A stretch of DNA of 64,000 nt from Burkholderiales bacterium (lineage in GTDB: Bacteria; Pseudomonadota; Gammaproteobacteria; Burkholderiales; JAEUOS01): positions 119,143 through 183,142 of the forward strand of contig JAEUOR010000037.1 in assembly GCA_016790635.1 (NCBI GenBank). Direction: 5' to 3'. The position numbers and the translations under genes are program-made. The notes under the pieces are model-generated. The model was given only the letters and a program-made list of their open reading frames with translations. It was not told the DNA's origin and made no database searches. This document shows positions 7,803 through 16,247 of the stretch, piece by piece (the first letter of the stretch is position 1; each line of letters opens with the position of its first letter).

Positions 7803-10040
7803 CTAGGCCCTAACACGGGCCACGCGCACCACTTCCTGCAGACGCCTGAGCGCGCGCATGACGCGAGCCAGGTGCGCCCGGTCGCCGACCTCGATGGCGA
7901 ACTCCATGTTCGCGTAGTTGCCGGTCTCGTCGTCCTCTGTGCGCACGTTGGTGATATTGGTGTCGGTCGCGGTGAGTTCGCCCGCCACCTTGGCGAGAAT
8001 GCCGCGCCCATTGGTGACCAGGACGCGGATACTGACGCCGAACTGCCGTCCGGGCTGTGCGTCCCATTCGACGTCGACCCAGTTGTCCGGATCCTTGCGC
8101 CGCGACTTGATGATGGTCGGACAGTCGTGGGTATGGATCGCCAGCCCCTGTCCCTTGCTGATCTGGCCGATGATCGGGTCACCGGGAATCGGGCGGCAAC
8201 ACGGCGCCAATTGCACCGCTGTGCCTTCATCACCGCGGATGGTCATGGGCGCCGGCCGCAGCGCACCCGCCGCTCCCGCCGCCGCGTCGCCGGACGCGAA
8301 TTTGCGTGCCACCACCGCAGCCAGGCGCTTGCCCAGGCCGATGTCCGCGAGGAGTTCGCGCCGCGACTTGGCGCCGGCGTCGCGCACCGACTTTTCGGTG
8401 ATGGACGACTCGAGGTCCGTGGCGCCAAGGCCGATCGCGCGCAGCGCCTGCCGCAGCAGCCGCTCGCCGAGCCCGACCGACTCCTCGTACTTGCGCGTCT
8501 TCATGTAGTGGCGAATGTGCGCGCGCGCCTTTCCCGTGCGCACGAACGAGAGCCAGGCCGGATTGGGCTGGCCGCCCGTGTGCGTGAGCACCTCGACCGA
8601 GTCGCCGTTCTTCAGTTCGGTGCGCAGCGGCATCGGCTCGCCGTTGATCTTGACGCCTATGGCAGTGTCGCCGACGTCGGTATGCACGTTATAGGCAAAG
8701 TCGACCGCGGTCGCCCCGCGCGGCAGGGACATGATGCGTCCCTTGGGGGTGAACACGTAGACCTCGTCAGGAAACAGGTCGACCTTGACGTGTTCCAGAA
8801 ACTCGGCCGGATTCTGCGAGCGATTCTGGATGTCCAATAGCGACTGCAGCCACTGATGGGTTTTTTGTTGCACCTCCGATATCGGCGCATGCTCGTCCTT
8901 GTAGAGCCAGTGCGCGGCGACGCCGGCCTCGGCGACGCGATGCATTTCAACGGTGCGCACCTGGACCTCGATGGGCGTGCCGTAAGGGCCGATCAGCGTG
9001 GTATGCAGGGACTGGTAGCCGTTGACCTTGGGAATGGCGATGTAGTCCTTGAACTTGCCCGGCACCGGCTTGTACAGGCCGTGCATGGCGCCCAGCGCGA
9101 GGTAGCAGCCTGCCACGTCGCCGACGACGATGCGAAATCCGTAGATGTCGAGCACCTGGGAAAAGCTCAGGTGCTTCTCTGTCATCTTGCGGTAGATGCC
9201 GTAGATGTGCTTTTCCCGACCGAAGACCTGCGCCTGTATGCCGGCCTCGGGCAAGGCCTTCTGGATGGCTTCGAGAATGCGGCCCACGCCCTCCCGCCGG
9301 TTGCCGCGCGCAGCCTTGATGGCGCGCGAAATGACGGCAAAGCGCAATGGGTAGAGGTTGGCGAAACTCAGGTCCTGCAATTCGCGATAGACCTGGTTCA
9401 AGCCGAGGCGATTGGCGATCGGCGCGTGAATCTCCAGGGTCTCGCGCGCAATGCGGCGGCGCTTGGGGCTTTTCAGCGCAGACAGCGTGCGCATGTTGTG
9501 CAGACGGTCGGCCAGCTTGACCAGCATGACGCGCACATCGCGCGCCATGGCCAGGAGCATCTTGCGGAAATTCTCCGCCTGCGCGTCCTCCTGGCTCTGG
9601 AATTCCAGCCGATCGAGCTTGGAGACCCCGTCGACGAGTTCGGCCACCGGGGTGCCGAATTTGTCAGCGATATCTTTCTTGGTAATGCCGGTATCTTCGA
9701 CCACGTCGTGCAGCAACGCGGCCAGGATCGCCTGCGCATCGAGCTTCCACGAAGCACAGATCGCCGCCACCGCCAGCGGATGGGTGATGTACTCCTCGCC
9801 ACTGGCACGCATCTGCCCGCGATGCGCGATTTCGCTGTAGCGATACGCCTCGCCGATACGCTCTATATCGGCACTTGCCAGATACCCGGATATGGCGGCG
9901 GTAAAGGATTCGAACTGCGCGGCCCTTGAGGACAGGTCAGGGGGCGGCGGATCAGCCGGCCGGCCCGCGCCGCGCCGGCGCACGCGCGCCAGATCGACCA
10001 CGGTCGCCAGGACATTGCCGCGCGGCTGGGCTCGTTCCAT
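7803..10040 (-). CDS. spoT: bifunctional (p)ppGpp synthetase/hydrolase SpoT (RSH family)
   Basis: A 745-residue long-form RSH enzyme controlling the alarmone (p)ppGpp. The order is: HD hydrolase domain (about 60-210, with AHRGQMRASGEEYITHP and the metal motif ALLHDVVEDT), synthetase domain (about 260-370, with KHIYGIYRKM and FKDYIAIPKVNGYQSLHT), TGS domain (about 415-475, VYVFTPKGRIMSLPRGATAVDFAY), and a C-terminal ACT domain (about 665-745, ILVTNGRGILAKVAGELTAT region). The KFKD form of the synthetase loop is of the RXKD type found in bifunctional enzymes, not the EXDD type of RelA. The intact HD motif supports hydrolase activity. It is the last gene of yicC-gmk-rpoZ-spoT. Confidence 0.95.
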   Translation of the reverse strand: MERAQPRGNVLATVVDLARVRRRGAGRPADPPPPDLSSRAAQFESFTAAISGYLASADIERIGEAYRYSEIAHRGQMRASGEEYITHPLAVAAICASWKLDAQAILAALLHDVVEDTGITKKDIADKFGTPVAELVDGVSKLDRLEFQSQEDAQAENFRKMLLAMARDVRVMLVKLADRLHNMRTLSALKSPKRRRIARETLEIHAPIANRLGLNQVYRELQDLSFANLYPLRFAVISRAIKAARGNRREGVGRILEAIQKALPEAGIQAQVFGREKHIYGIYRKMTEKHLSFSQVLDIYGFRIVVGDVAGCYLALGAMHGLYKPVPGKFKDYIAIPKVNGYQSLHTTLIGPYGTPIEVQVRTVEMHRVAEAGVAAHWLYKDEHAPISEVQQKTHQWLQSLLDIQNRSQNPAEFLEHVKVDLFPDEVYVFTPKGRIMSLPRGATAVDFAYNVHTDVGDTAIGVKINGEPMPLRTELKNGDSVEVLTHTGGQPNPAWLSFVRTGKARAHIRHYMKTRKYEESVGLGERLLRQALRAIGLGATDLESSITEKSVRDAGAKSRRELLADIGLGKRLAAVVARKFASGDAAAGAAGALRPAPMTIRGDEGTAVQLAPCCRPIPGDPIIGQISKGQGLAIHTHDCPTIIKSRRKDPDNWVDVEWDAQPGRQFGVSIRVLVTNGRGILAKVAGELTATDTNITNVRTEDDETGNYANMEFAIEVGDRAHLARVMRALRRLQEVVRVARVRA

Positions 10041-10073
10041 GGGGATCGGCCTCGCGCGCGCGATTCAGACAGG

Positions 10074-10280
10074 TCAGGACTTGACCTGTCTCAGCATCTC
10101 GACCCCTACCACACCAGCCGCAATCTCGCGCAGTGCCGTGACGGTATGCTTGTCACGCGCGCCTTCGAGTTTTGGGGAGGCGCCCTGCGCCAGCTGGCGA
10201 GCCCGGTACGTGGCAGCCAGGGTCAGCTGGAACCGGTTGGGAATGCGCTGCAGACAGTCTTCGACAGTGATCCTGGCCAT
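10074..10280 (-). CDS. rpoZ: RNA polymerase omega subunit
   Basis: A 68-residue omega subunit, which assists assembly of core RNA polymerase and forms part of a ppGpp binding site in proteobacteria. The N-terminus [19 protein letters not shown] and the segment YRARQLAQG are diagnostic. The protein is shorter than E. coli omega (91) but normal for betaproteobacteria. It lies between gmk and spoT, the conserved order that links guanylate metabolism, the polymerase and the alarmone enzyme. Confidence 0.95.
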   Translation of the reverse strand: MARITVEDCLQRIPNRFQLTLAATYRARQLAQGASPKLEGARDKHTVTALREIAAGVVGVEMLRQVKS

Positions 10281-10298
10281 GGTGATGCTCGATCGAGG

Positions 10299-10919
10299 TT
10301 ATTCCAGACGAATTCCGAGGCTTGAGAACAACGCGGGCTCGCGTCCCGCGACCCGGGCGACCCTCAGACGGGCGGCGGTGACGACAGCCTGCAATTGCGC
10401 CAGCGCCACCGTGAAATCAGCGTTGATAATAGCATAGTCAAACCCCGGCGATCGGGCCATTTCCCTCGACGCCGCCGTGAGTCGACGCCGGATCACATCC
10501 TCGCTGTCGGTCGCGCGGGCACGCAGGCGCCGCTCCAGTTCGGCAAGTGATGGCGGGAGGATGAAGACCGCCACGGCGTCGGCATAGACATCGCGCAATT
10601 GCTCGGCGCCCTGGCAGTCGATCTCGCAGATCAGGTCGCTACCTGCCGCCATGCGAGATTCCACCCAGGCGCGCGAGGTTCCGTACAGGTTGCCGTGCAC
10701 CTCGGCGCTTTCGAGGAACTCGCCGCGCTCGCGCATGGCGATGAAGGTCTGCCGATCGACGAAATGATAGTCACGCCCGGCGACCTCACCGGCGCGCGGT
10801 GCGCGCGTGGTGTGCGACACCGAAAGCTCCAGCTTGCCGTCGGCTTCAAGGAGCGCTCCCACCAGGCTCGACTTGCCCGCACCCGACGGTGCCGCGATGA
10901 TGAATAGCGAGCCGCTCAT
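10299..10919 (-). CDS. gmk: guanylate kinase
   Basis: A 206-residue guanylate kinase converting GMP and ATP to GDP and ADP. The P-loop is APSGAGKSS at about residues 10-18. The GMP-binding segment SVSHTTRAPRAGEVAGRDYHFV follows at 33-54, and the lid carries the typical arginines (LRARATDSEDVIRRRL). The length matches the E. coli enzyme (207). It sits 18 bases upstream of rpoZ and 21 bases downstream of the yicC stop. Confidence 0.96.
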   Translation of the reverse strand: MSGSLFIIAAPSGAGKSSLVGALLEADGKLELSVSHTTRAPRAGEVAGRDYHFVDRQTFIAMRERGEFLESAEVHGNLYGTSRAWVESRMAAGSDLICEIDCQGAEQLRDVYADAVAVFILPPSLAELERRLRARATDSEDVIRRRLTAASREMARSPGFDYAIINADFTVALAQLQAVVTAARLRVARVAGREPALFSSLGIRLE

Positions 10920-10940
10920 CGGTCGATCGCCGCGCCGGAA

Positions 10941-11813
10941 TCACTCGACATTCTGCACCTGCTCGCGCATCTGCTCGATCAAGACCTTCATCTCCATTGC
11001 TGCCGCGGATACCTCGGTCGACACCGACTTCGAACCGAGCGTGTTGGCCTCGCGATTGAGTTCCTGCATGAGGAAATCGAGCCGCTTGCCGCAGGCGCCG
11101 CCGCGCTCCAGCACGCGCCGCACTTCCCCCAGATGCGCAGCCAGCCTGGTCAATTCCTCGGCGACATCGACCTTGATACCGAAGAGCGCGATTTCCTGGC
11201 GGACGCGCTCGTCGTCGGCGCTGCCGAGCGCGTCGCGCAGGCGCGCGGCCAGCTTCGACTGGTGATCGGCGACGATGCGCGGCAGGAGCGGTTCCACCAA
11301 GCGCGCTTGCGCCTCGATCCCGGCCACCCGCGCGAGGATCATCTCCTTCATCTTGGCACCCTCGCGCCCGCGCGCAGCGCGAAATTCGGCGAGCGCAGCC
11401 GCGCACGCATCGAAAACGGCCGAGCGCACGGTCTCGGCGCTGACGTCTGCCTGCTCGATCACACCCGGCCAATGCAGGATCTCGGCGACACTCAGGGGGG
11501 CTGCGTCCGGCGCATGTCGCTTGACTGTCGCGGCGGCCTCGGCCAGGCGCCGCAGGCCGTCCTGGTTGACGTTGATGGCGGACAGGCCGCCGATGCCGGC
11601 CTCGCGCCCGACCGCCACGCGCACCTCGACCTTGCCGCGCGAGGCGACCGAGGTAACCTGCTCACGCAGCGATGCCTCGAGCGAACGCAGGTCGTCGTGC
11701 ATGCGCACGCTGACGTCCAGGTAGCGCGAATTGACGCTGCGCACTTCGATGGCCACTGCACCGCAGGGCGCATCGCGCGTCGCCGCGCCATAGCCGGTCA
11801 TCGATAGAACCAC
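10941..11813 (-). CDS. yicC: YicC family endoribonuclease
   Basis: A 290-residue YicC protein. The N-terminus MVLSMTGYGAATRD and the segment VRSVNSRYLDVSVRM are strongly conserved in the family, as is the C-terminal GKRLDFLMQELNREANTLGSK. Members are reported as endoribonucleases that take part in RNA decay. It is the promoter-proximal gene of the yicC-gmk-rpoZ-spoT cluster, divergent from the Ser/Thr kinase gene with about 100 bases between starts. The ATG at 11813 gives the standard family start. Confidence 0.93.
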   Translation of the reverse strand: MVLSMTGYGAATRDAPCGAVAIEVRSVNSRYLDVSVRMHDDLRSLEASLREQVTSVASRGKVEVRVAVGREAGIGGLSAINVNQDGLRRLAEAAATVKRHAPDAAPLSVAEILHWPGVIEQADVSAETVRSAVFDACAAALAEFRAARGREGAKMKEMILARVAGIEAQARLVEPLLPRIVADHQSKLAARLRDALGSADDERVRQEIALFGIKVDVAEELTRLAAHLGEVRRVLERGGACGKRLDFLMQELNREANTLGSKSVSTEVSAAAMEMKVLIEQMREQVQNVE

Positions 11814-11916
11814 TGACGCGCCTCGCGCTGGTCACGGCGCAGCGCGCCGGACCCAAGGGTTACACGGTTACAATCTTGCAAGCCGTCGATTATATGAGCA
11901 GGCGCCCCGCCCGAGC

Positions 11917-12897
11917 ATGGCAGCACAGTCGAACTCGGCGTTGCCCGAGAACACGATTCTCGAGAACTACCGCATCGCGAAGCCGATCGCCTCGGGCGGG
12001 TTCTCGATCGTCTACCTCGCCTACGACGAGTACGGGTCTCCCGTGGCGATCAAGGAATACCTGCCGGCCGGCCTGTCGTTGCGCGCCGCCGGGCAGATCC
12101 TGCCAACCATCACGCCCGAGCATGTCAACCTGTTTCGCTACGGGATGAAGTGCTTTTTCGAGGAAGGGCGTGCGCTGGCCAAGATCTCGCACCCCAACGT
12201 GGTGCGCGTGATCAACTTCTTCCGCGCCAACGAGACCGTCTACATGGTCATGCAGTACGAACGCGGCCGCACCCTGCAGGAGCACATCGTGCAGCGCAAG
12301 GGCGAGATCAAGGAAAACTTCATCCGCCACGTGTTCGTCCAGCTCATGAACGGCTTGCGCGACGTGCACACCAACAAGCTGCTGCACCTCGATCTGAAAC
12401 CCGCCAATATCTATATTCGGAATGACGGGATTCCGGTGTTGCTTGACTTCGGGGCGGCGAGAGCGACGCTGATCGCCGACGCGCCGAAGCTCAACCCGAT
12501 GTACACGCCCGGCTTCGCCTCGCCGGAGCAATACCGTGACCGCAGCGTCCTGGGCCCCTGGACGGACATCTACTCGATCGGCGCGACCATGTTCGCCTGC
12601 CTGTCCGGCATGGCGCCGCAGGCCGCCGACCAGCGGCTCGAGAAGGACCGCATGCAGCCGGTCGCCAAGACCTTCAAGGGACGCTACTCGCGCGAACTGC
12701 TGGAGATCATCGACTGGTGTCTGGAACTGGACTACCTGAAACGCCCGCAGAGCGTGTTCAGCCTGCAGAAGGCGATCGTCGAGAACCGCGTGCCCGACGC
12801 TGCAAAGTCCTCCGTGCTGGACGGTTTCAAGCGGCTCATCGACGACATCGCAGGTCCGCAGGGCAAGAACGACGAACGCGCGAACCGCGACAAGTAA
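11917..12897 (+). CDS. Hanks-type serine/threonine protein kinase
   Basis: A 326-residue soluble Ser/Thr kinase with no membrane segment. The glycine loop is ASGGFSIVY (25-33), the ATP lysine is K46 in VAIKEYLP, the catalytic loop reads HLDLKPANI (157-165) and the metal motif is DFG (177-179). The HRD arginine is replaced by leucine, while the catalytic Asp159, Lys161 and Asn164 are kept, so it should be active but is of the non-RD type. A short C-terminal tail (about 285-326) follows the kinase fold. A PP2C phosphatase starts 12 bases after its stop, so the two form a kinase/phosphatase pair probably acting on shared targets. Confidence 0.9.
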   Translation: MAAQSNSALPENTILENYRIAKPIASGGFSIVYLAYDEYGSPVAIKEYLPAGLSLRAAGQILPTITPEHVNLFRYGMKCFFEEGRALAKISHPNVVRVINFFRANETVYMVMQYERGRTLQEHIVQRKGEIKENFIRHVFVQLMNGLRDVHTNKLLHLDLKPANIYIRNDGIPVLLDFGAARATLIADAPKLNPMYTPGFASPEQYRDRSVLGPWTDIYSIGATMFACLSGMAPQAADQRLEKDRMQPVAKTFKGRYSRELLEIIDWCLELDYLKRPQSVFSLQKAIVENRVPDAAKSSVLDGFKRLIDDIAGPQGKNDERANRDK

Positions 12898-12909
12898 ACG
12901 GCGCATATC

Positions 12910-13827
12910 ATGAAGTTCTCGATATTCCAGGAAAGCCGCCGCGGCGGCCGCAAGTACAACCAGGATCGCATGGGTTACGTGTTCTCGCGTGACGCCATGC
13001 TCATGATCGTCGCCGACGGCATGGGCGGGCACATGCATGGCGAGGTCGCCGCCCAGATCACCGTCGAATACTTCGGCCAGAAGTTCCAGCGCGAGGCCAA
13101 GCCCAAGATCGGCGATCCGGTCGCGTTCCTGACCGACAGCATCAATGGGGCGCATGCCGCGATCCTTCAGTACACCGAGGACCACGGACTCCTGGAGACG
13201 CCGCGCACCACCGTGGTCGCGGCGCTGGTGCAAAGCGGCGGCGCGATCTGGGCGCACGCCGGCGACTCGCGCGTCTACCACATCAGGGCCGGCCAGATCG
13301 TGGCGCAGACGCGTGATCACTCACGCGTCCAGCAGCTTGTGTTGCAAGGCGTGGTGCGCGAGGAGGCCGTCGCCGCGCACCCGGACCGCAACAAGATCTA
13401 CAACTGCCTGGGCGCCCATGTGGCGCCGCAGATCGACGTATCCCCGCGCGTCGCGCTGCAGCAAGGCGACACGCTGCTCCTGTGCAGCGACGGCGTGTGG
13501 GGGCCGCTGCCGTCGCGCCTGATCGCCACCGCATTCATGAACGAGCCTGTGGCGCGCGCCGTGCCGGCTCTCATGAACCAGGCGGAGCGGCGGGCCGGCG
13601 CGGACTCCGACAACCTGTCCGTGGTGGCGATGACCTGGGACGAAATCGACGCTGCCGGCCCCAATTCGGTCTCGACATTGACGCTTCCGCCGGACGGCTA
13701 CGCATCAAAGATCGACGCGTTCGACCAGGGTGCCGGACACGAATACCTCTCGGACGCGGAAATCGAGAAGGCCATCGCGGAAATCCGCAACGCGATCAGC
13801 AAGGCCAACAAGGTCGTGATCAAGTAG
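12910..13827 (+). CDS. PP2C-family serine/threonine phosphatase
   Basis: A 305-residue PPM/PP2C metal-dependent phosphatase. The metal-binding motifs are visible: RKYNQD (14-19), VADGMGGHMHGE (34-45), HAGDSRVYHIRAG (near 117-129) and the late DSDNLSVVAMTWDE. The phosphatase core ends near residue 245. A further 60 residues, predicted mostly helical and polar, follow and are not part of the canonical fold. It is encoded directly behind the Ser/Thr kinase and probably reverses its phosphorylations. The transcript ends at a strong hairpin terminator about 29 bases downstream. Confidence 0.92.
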   Translation: MKFSIFQESRRGGRKYNQDRMGYVFSRDAMLMIVADGMGGHMHGEVAAQITVEYFGQKFQREAKPKIGDPVAFLTDSINGAHAAILQYTEDHGLLETPRTTVVAALVQSGGAIWAHAGDSRVYHIRAGQIVAQTRDHSRVQQLVLQGVVREEAVAAHPDRNKIYNCLGAHVAPQIDVSPRVALQQGDTLLLCSDGVWGPLPSRLIATAFMNEPVARAVPALMNQAERRAGADSDNLSVVAMTWDEIDAAGPNSVSTLTLPPDGYASKIDAFDQGAGHEYLSDAEIEKAIAEIRNAISKANKVVIK

Positions 13828-13855
13828 CCCGCCGCGTCGCGGTTGCGACAAGAAC

Positions 13856-13884
13856 AAAAAAGCCGGCCCTTGCGGCCGGCTTTT
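13856..13884. terminator. bidirectional rho-independent terminator
   Basis: A perfect 7-bp stem (GCCGGCC/GGCCGGC, 13862-13868 with 13874-13880) with a 5-base loop is flanked by six A residues on the left and four T residues on the right. It can therefore end transcription in both directions. It lies between the convergent PP2C gene and the cytochrome c genes. Confidence 0.88.
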
Positions 13885-13901
13885 GGCAGCGCCCGGGAAA
13901 C

Positions 13902-14267
13902 CTAGCGGCGCATCGACAGGCTGCCGGGCATGGCAGCGAAAAACGCCGAGAGATCCTCGATGTCCTGCTTGGACAGGGCCGTGACCTGGCCGGCCATGAT
14001 CGCGTTCTTGCGTCCGACCAGGGACTTGTCACCCTGCTTGTAGGCCATCAGGGCCGTCACCAGGTAGTCGTAGTGCTGGCCGGCGATACGCGGATACTCC
14101 GGCTGCAGCGGCTTGTTCCAGTCCCCGCCTACCGCGTGGCAGGCCGCACAAACCTGCTCTGCCTTCTGCTTGCCACGTTCGGCATTGCCGCGCGCCTGGG
14201 CATCGGTCTGGACCGCCGCAAGAAACGTGAGCGCCACCACGCCGGCAAAAAGATTACGCGCGCTCAT
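13902..14267 (-). CDS. small c-type cytochrome (class I, cytochrome c4/c5-like)
   Basis: A 121-residue exported monoheme cytochrome. It has a signal peptide (MSARNLFAGVVALTFLAAVQTDAQA), the heme motif CAACH, and a later methionine in the KNAIMAGQVTAL segment as a plausible sixth ligand. The segment ALSKQDIEDLSAFFAAM is typical of cytochrome c4/c553-type domains. It would act in periplasmic electron transfer to a terminal oxidase or reductase. Its ATG overlaps the stop of the preceding cytochrome gene by four bases, so the two form a translationally coupled pair, comparable to the two halves of a diheme cytochrome c4. Confidence 0.87.
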   Translation of the reverse strand: MSARNLFAGVVALTFLAAVQTDAQARGNAERGKQKAEQVCAACHAVGGDWNKPLQPEYPRIAGQHYDYLVTALMAYKQGDKSLVGRKNAIMAGQVTALSKQDIEDLSAFFAAMPGSLSMRR

Positions 14268-14605
14268 TTTGCACCCCCGCCATAGTAGGCCGCCAGTTCG
14301 GTGATTTCCTTGTCGGACAGCGCCTGCGCGATGGCACGCATGGTCGGATGCTTGCGCTCCCCGCTTTGGTAGGCCTTGAGCGCCGCCTCGATGTACTTCG
14401 GTGACTGCCCGACGATCTTGGGCACGTGATAGACGTGCGGATAGGCAACCCTGTAGCCCGATATTTCGTGGCAGCCAATGCACATCGCCGCGGTGCCGCC
14501 GGTGCGGGTGCGCGCAGAAGCGCCGGTCCCGCCCTTGTCGGACGTTTGCGCTTGCGCGAAAGCCGCCGTTGCAATCAGAACGGCGAATATCAGGGACTTG
14601 GTCAT
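14264..14605 (-). CDS. small c-type cytochrome, partner of the downstream cytochrome
   Basis: A 113-residue exported monoheme cytochrome c. The start at 14605 gives a clean signal peptide (MTKSLIFAVLIATAAFAQA); an upstream in-frame start at 14641 adds charged residues before it and is less likely. The heme motif is CIGCH and a candidate methionine ligand lies in HPTMRAIAQAL. The C-terminal SDKEITELAAYYGG is typical for cytochrome c4-like domains. It is the first of two coupled cytochrome genes. Both probably work together in the periplasm; the redox partner is not visible in the window. Confidence 0.87.
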   Translation of the reverse strand: MTKSLIFAVLIATAAFAQAQTSDKGGTGASARTRTGGTAAMCIGCHEISGYRVAYPHVYHVPKIVGQSPKYIEAALKAYQSGERKHPTMRAIAQALSDKEITELAAYYGGGAK

Positions 14606-14799
14606 GAACAATCCGTCGAGGATGCGGAGGCAAAAACGCACGGATTATATGTCAATCTCCCGTCGATTCCACCAGATGGGCCGCCGATCGGGCGCCCCGC
14701 CCCCCGGACACAATCCGAGTCGTGACCTCGCAAGCCCATCCCCTATAATCGACCGCTTTCAATCGAGGCTCGGCTTGCCTCCTCACCCCGGTGCCTCCC

Positions 14800-15642
14800 A
14801 TGCGCTTCGAAGGATCAAAAAACTACGTCGCCACCGACGACCTGCGCCTGGCGGTCAACGCGGCGATGACCTTGCAACGCCCGCTCCTGATCAAGGGCGA
14901 GCCGGGAACCGGCAAGACCATGCTGGCCGAGGAAGTCGCCGCAGCGCTGGGCATGCCCTTGTTGCAGTGGCACATCAAGTCGACCACCAAGGCACAGCAA
15001 GGCCTGTACGAGTACGACGCGGTATCGCGCCTGCGCGATTCGCAGCTCGGCGACGGGCGCGTCAAGGACATCCAGAACTACATCATCCGCGGCGTGCTGT
15101 GGCAGTCTTTCGAGTCTGAAAGCAAGTCGGTTCTGCTGATCGACGAGATCGACAAGGCCGACATCGAGTTCCCCAACGACCTGCTGCGCGAACTCGACCG
15201 CATGGAGTTCCATGTCTACGAGACGCGCCAGACCATCAAGGCCAGCCAACGTCCGGTGGTCATGATCACCTCGAACAACGAGAAGGAACTGCCCGACGCC
15301 TTCCTGCGGCGCTGCTTCTTCCACTACATCAAGTTCCCCGACAAGGAGACGATGCAGAAGATCGTCGACGTGCACTTTCCGGGACTGAAGAAGGACCTGC
15401 TCAAGGAGGCGCTGGAAGTCTTCTTCCAGATGCGCGAAATTCCGGGCCTGAAGAAAAAGCCGTCGACCTCCGAATTGCTCGACTGGCTGAAGCTGCTTTT
15501 GGCCGAGGACATTCCGCCGGAAGCGCTCAAGGCCAAGGACAACAAGACCGTGATCCCGCCGCTGCACGGCGCGCTGCTCAAGAACGAGCAGGACGTGCAG
15601 CTCTTCGAGCGCCTGGTCTTCATGGCGCGCGCCGGGCGCTAG
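14800..15642 (+). CDS. MoxR-family AAA+ ATPase
   Basis: A 280-residue MoxR-type AAA+ ATPase, a chaperone-like protein that usually matures a metal-containing or multi-subunit enzyme together with a VWA protein. Walker A is GEPGTGKT (33-40) and Walker B is LLIDEID (112-118). Sensor 1 falls in VVMITSNNEKELPDAFLRRC, which also holds the arginine finger. The ATG at 14800 gives the usual MRFEG N-terminus; a GTG at 14791 is three codons upstream. The VWA partner (CoxE-like) is two genes downstream, with an acetyltransferase between. Confidence 0.9.
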   Translation: MRFEGSKNYVATDDLRLAVNAAMTLQRPLLIKGEPGTGKTMLAEEVAAALGMPLLQWHIKSTTKAQQGLYEYDAVSRLRDSQLGDGRVKDIQNYIIRGVLWQSFESESKSVLLIDEIDKADIEFPNDLLRELDRMEFHVYETRQTIKASQRPVVMITSNNEKELPDAFLRRCFFHYIKFPDKETMQKIVDVHFPGLKKDLLKEALEVFFQMREIPGLKKKPSTSELLDWLKLLLAEDIPPEALKAKDNKTVIPPLHGALLKNEQDVQLFERLVFMARAGR

Positions 15643-15643
15643 G

Positions 15644-16243
15644 ATGGCCTGGCCGGCGCCGGTGACCCTCACCGGGCGCCACGCGGCGCTGGAGCCGCTC
15701 GCCGCCGCGCACGGCTCCGACCTCGAGGACGCCGCGCGCGACGGCGAACTCTGGAAGCTCTGGTACACCTCGGTGCCAACGCCCGAGGGCATGGCCGCCG
15801 AGATCGCGCGCAGGCTGGGCCTGCAGGAGAAGGGCAGCATGCTGCCCTTCACCGTACGGCGCGGCGCCGATGGCCGCGCTGTCGGCATGACCACCTACAT
15901 GAACATCGACGCGTCCAACCGGCGCGTCGAGATCGGCTCGACCTGGTACGCGCGCTCGGCGCAGCGTACCCCGCTCAACACCGAATGCAAGCTGCTGTTG
16001 CTGACACACGCTTTCGAGGCGCTCGATTGCCCCGCGGTCGAGTTCCGCACCAGTTTTTTCAATCACGCCAGCCGGCGCGCGATCGAGCGCCTGGGCGCGA
16101 AGCTGGACGGCATCCTGCGCCATCACACGCGCCACGCCGACGGCAGCCTGCGTGATACCTGCGTCTATTCGATCGTCGCGCCCGAGTGGCCGGCGGTCAA
16201 AACCCACCTGCGGTTCCAGCTCGAGCGGCCGCGCCAGGAGTGA
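15644..16243 (+). CDS. GNAT family N-acetyltransferase (RimJ/RimL type)
   Basis: A 199-residue GNAT-fold acetyltransferase, related to enzymes that acetylate protein N-termini or small amines using acetyl-CoA. The start of the fold (TLTGRHAALEPLAAAHGSDL) and the conserved segments RVEIGSTWYARSAQRTPLN, FRTSFFNHASRRAIERLGAK and DGILRHH fit the RimJ/RimL group (Pfam Acetyltransf_3). It starts one base after the MoxR stop and ends four bases before the VWA gene start, so it is embedded in that operon. Its substrate is unknown. Confidence 0.85.
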   Translation: MAWPAPVTLTGRHAALEPLAAAHGSDLEDAARDGELWKLWYTSVPTPEGMAAEIARRLGLQEKGSMLPFTVRRGADGRAVGMTTYMNIDASNRRVEIGSTWYARSAQRTPLNTECKLLLLTHAFEALDCPAVEFRTSFFNHASRRAIERLGAKLDGILRHHTRHADGSLRDTCVYSIVAPEWPAVKTHLRFQLERPRQE

Positions 16244-16247
16244 TGCC

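Noticed and set aside
11917..12897. Pseudokinase interpretation of the HLD-containing Ser/Thr kinase
   Set aside because: Only the HRD arginine is changed; ATP lysine, catalytic Asp, Asn and DFG are all present.
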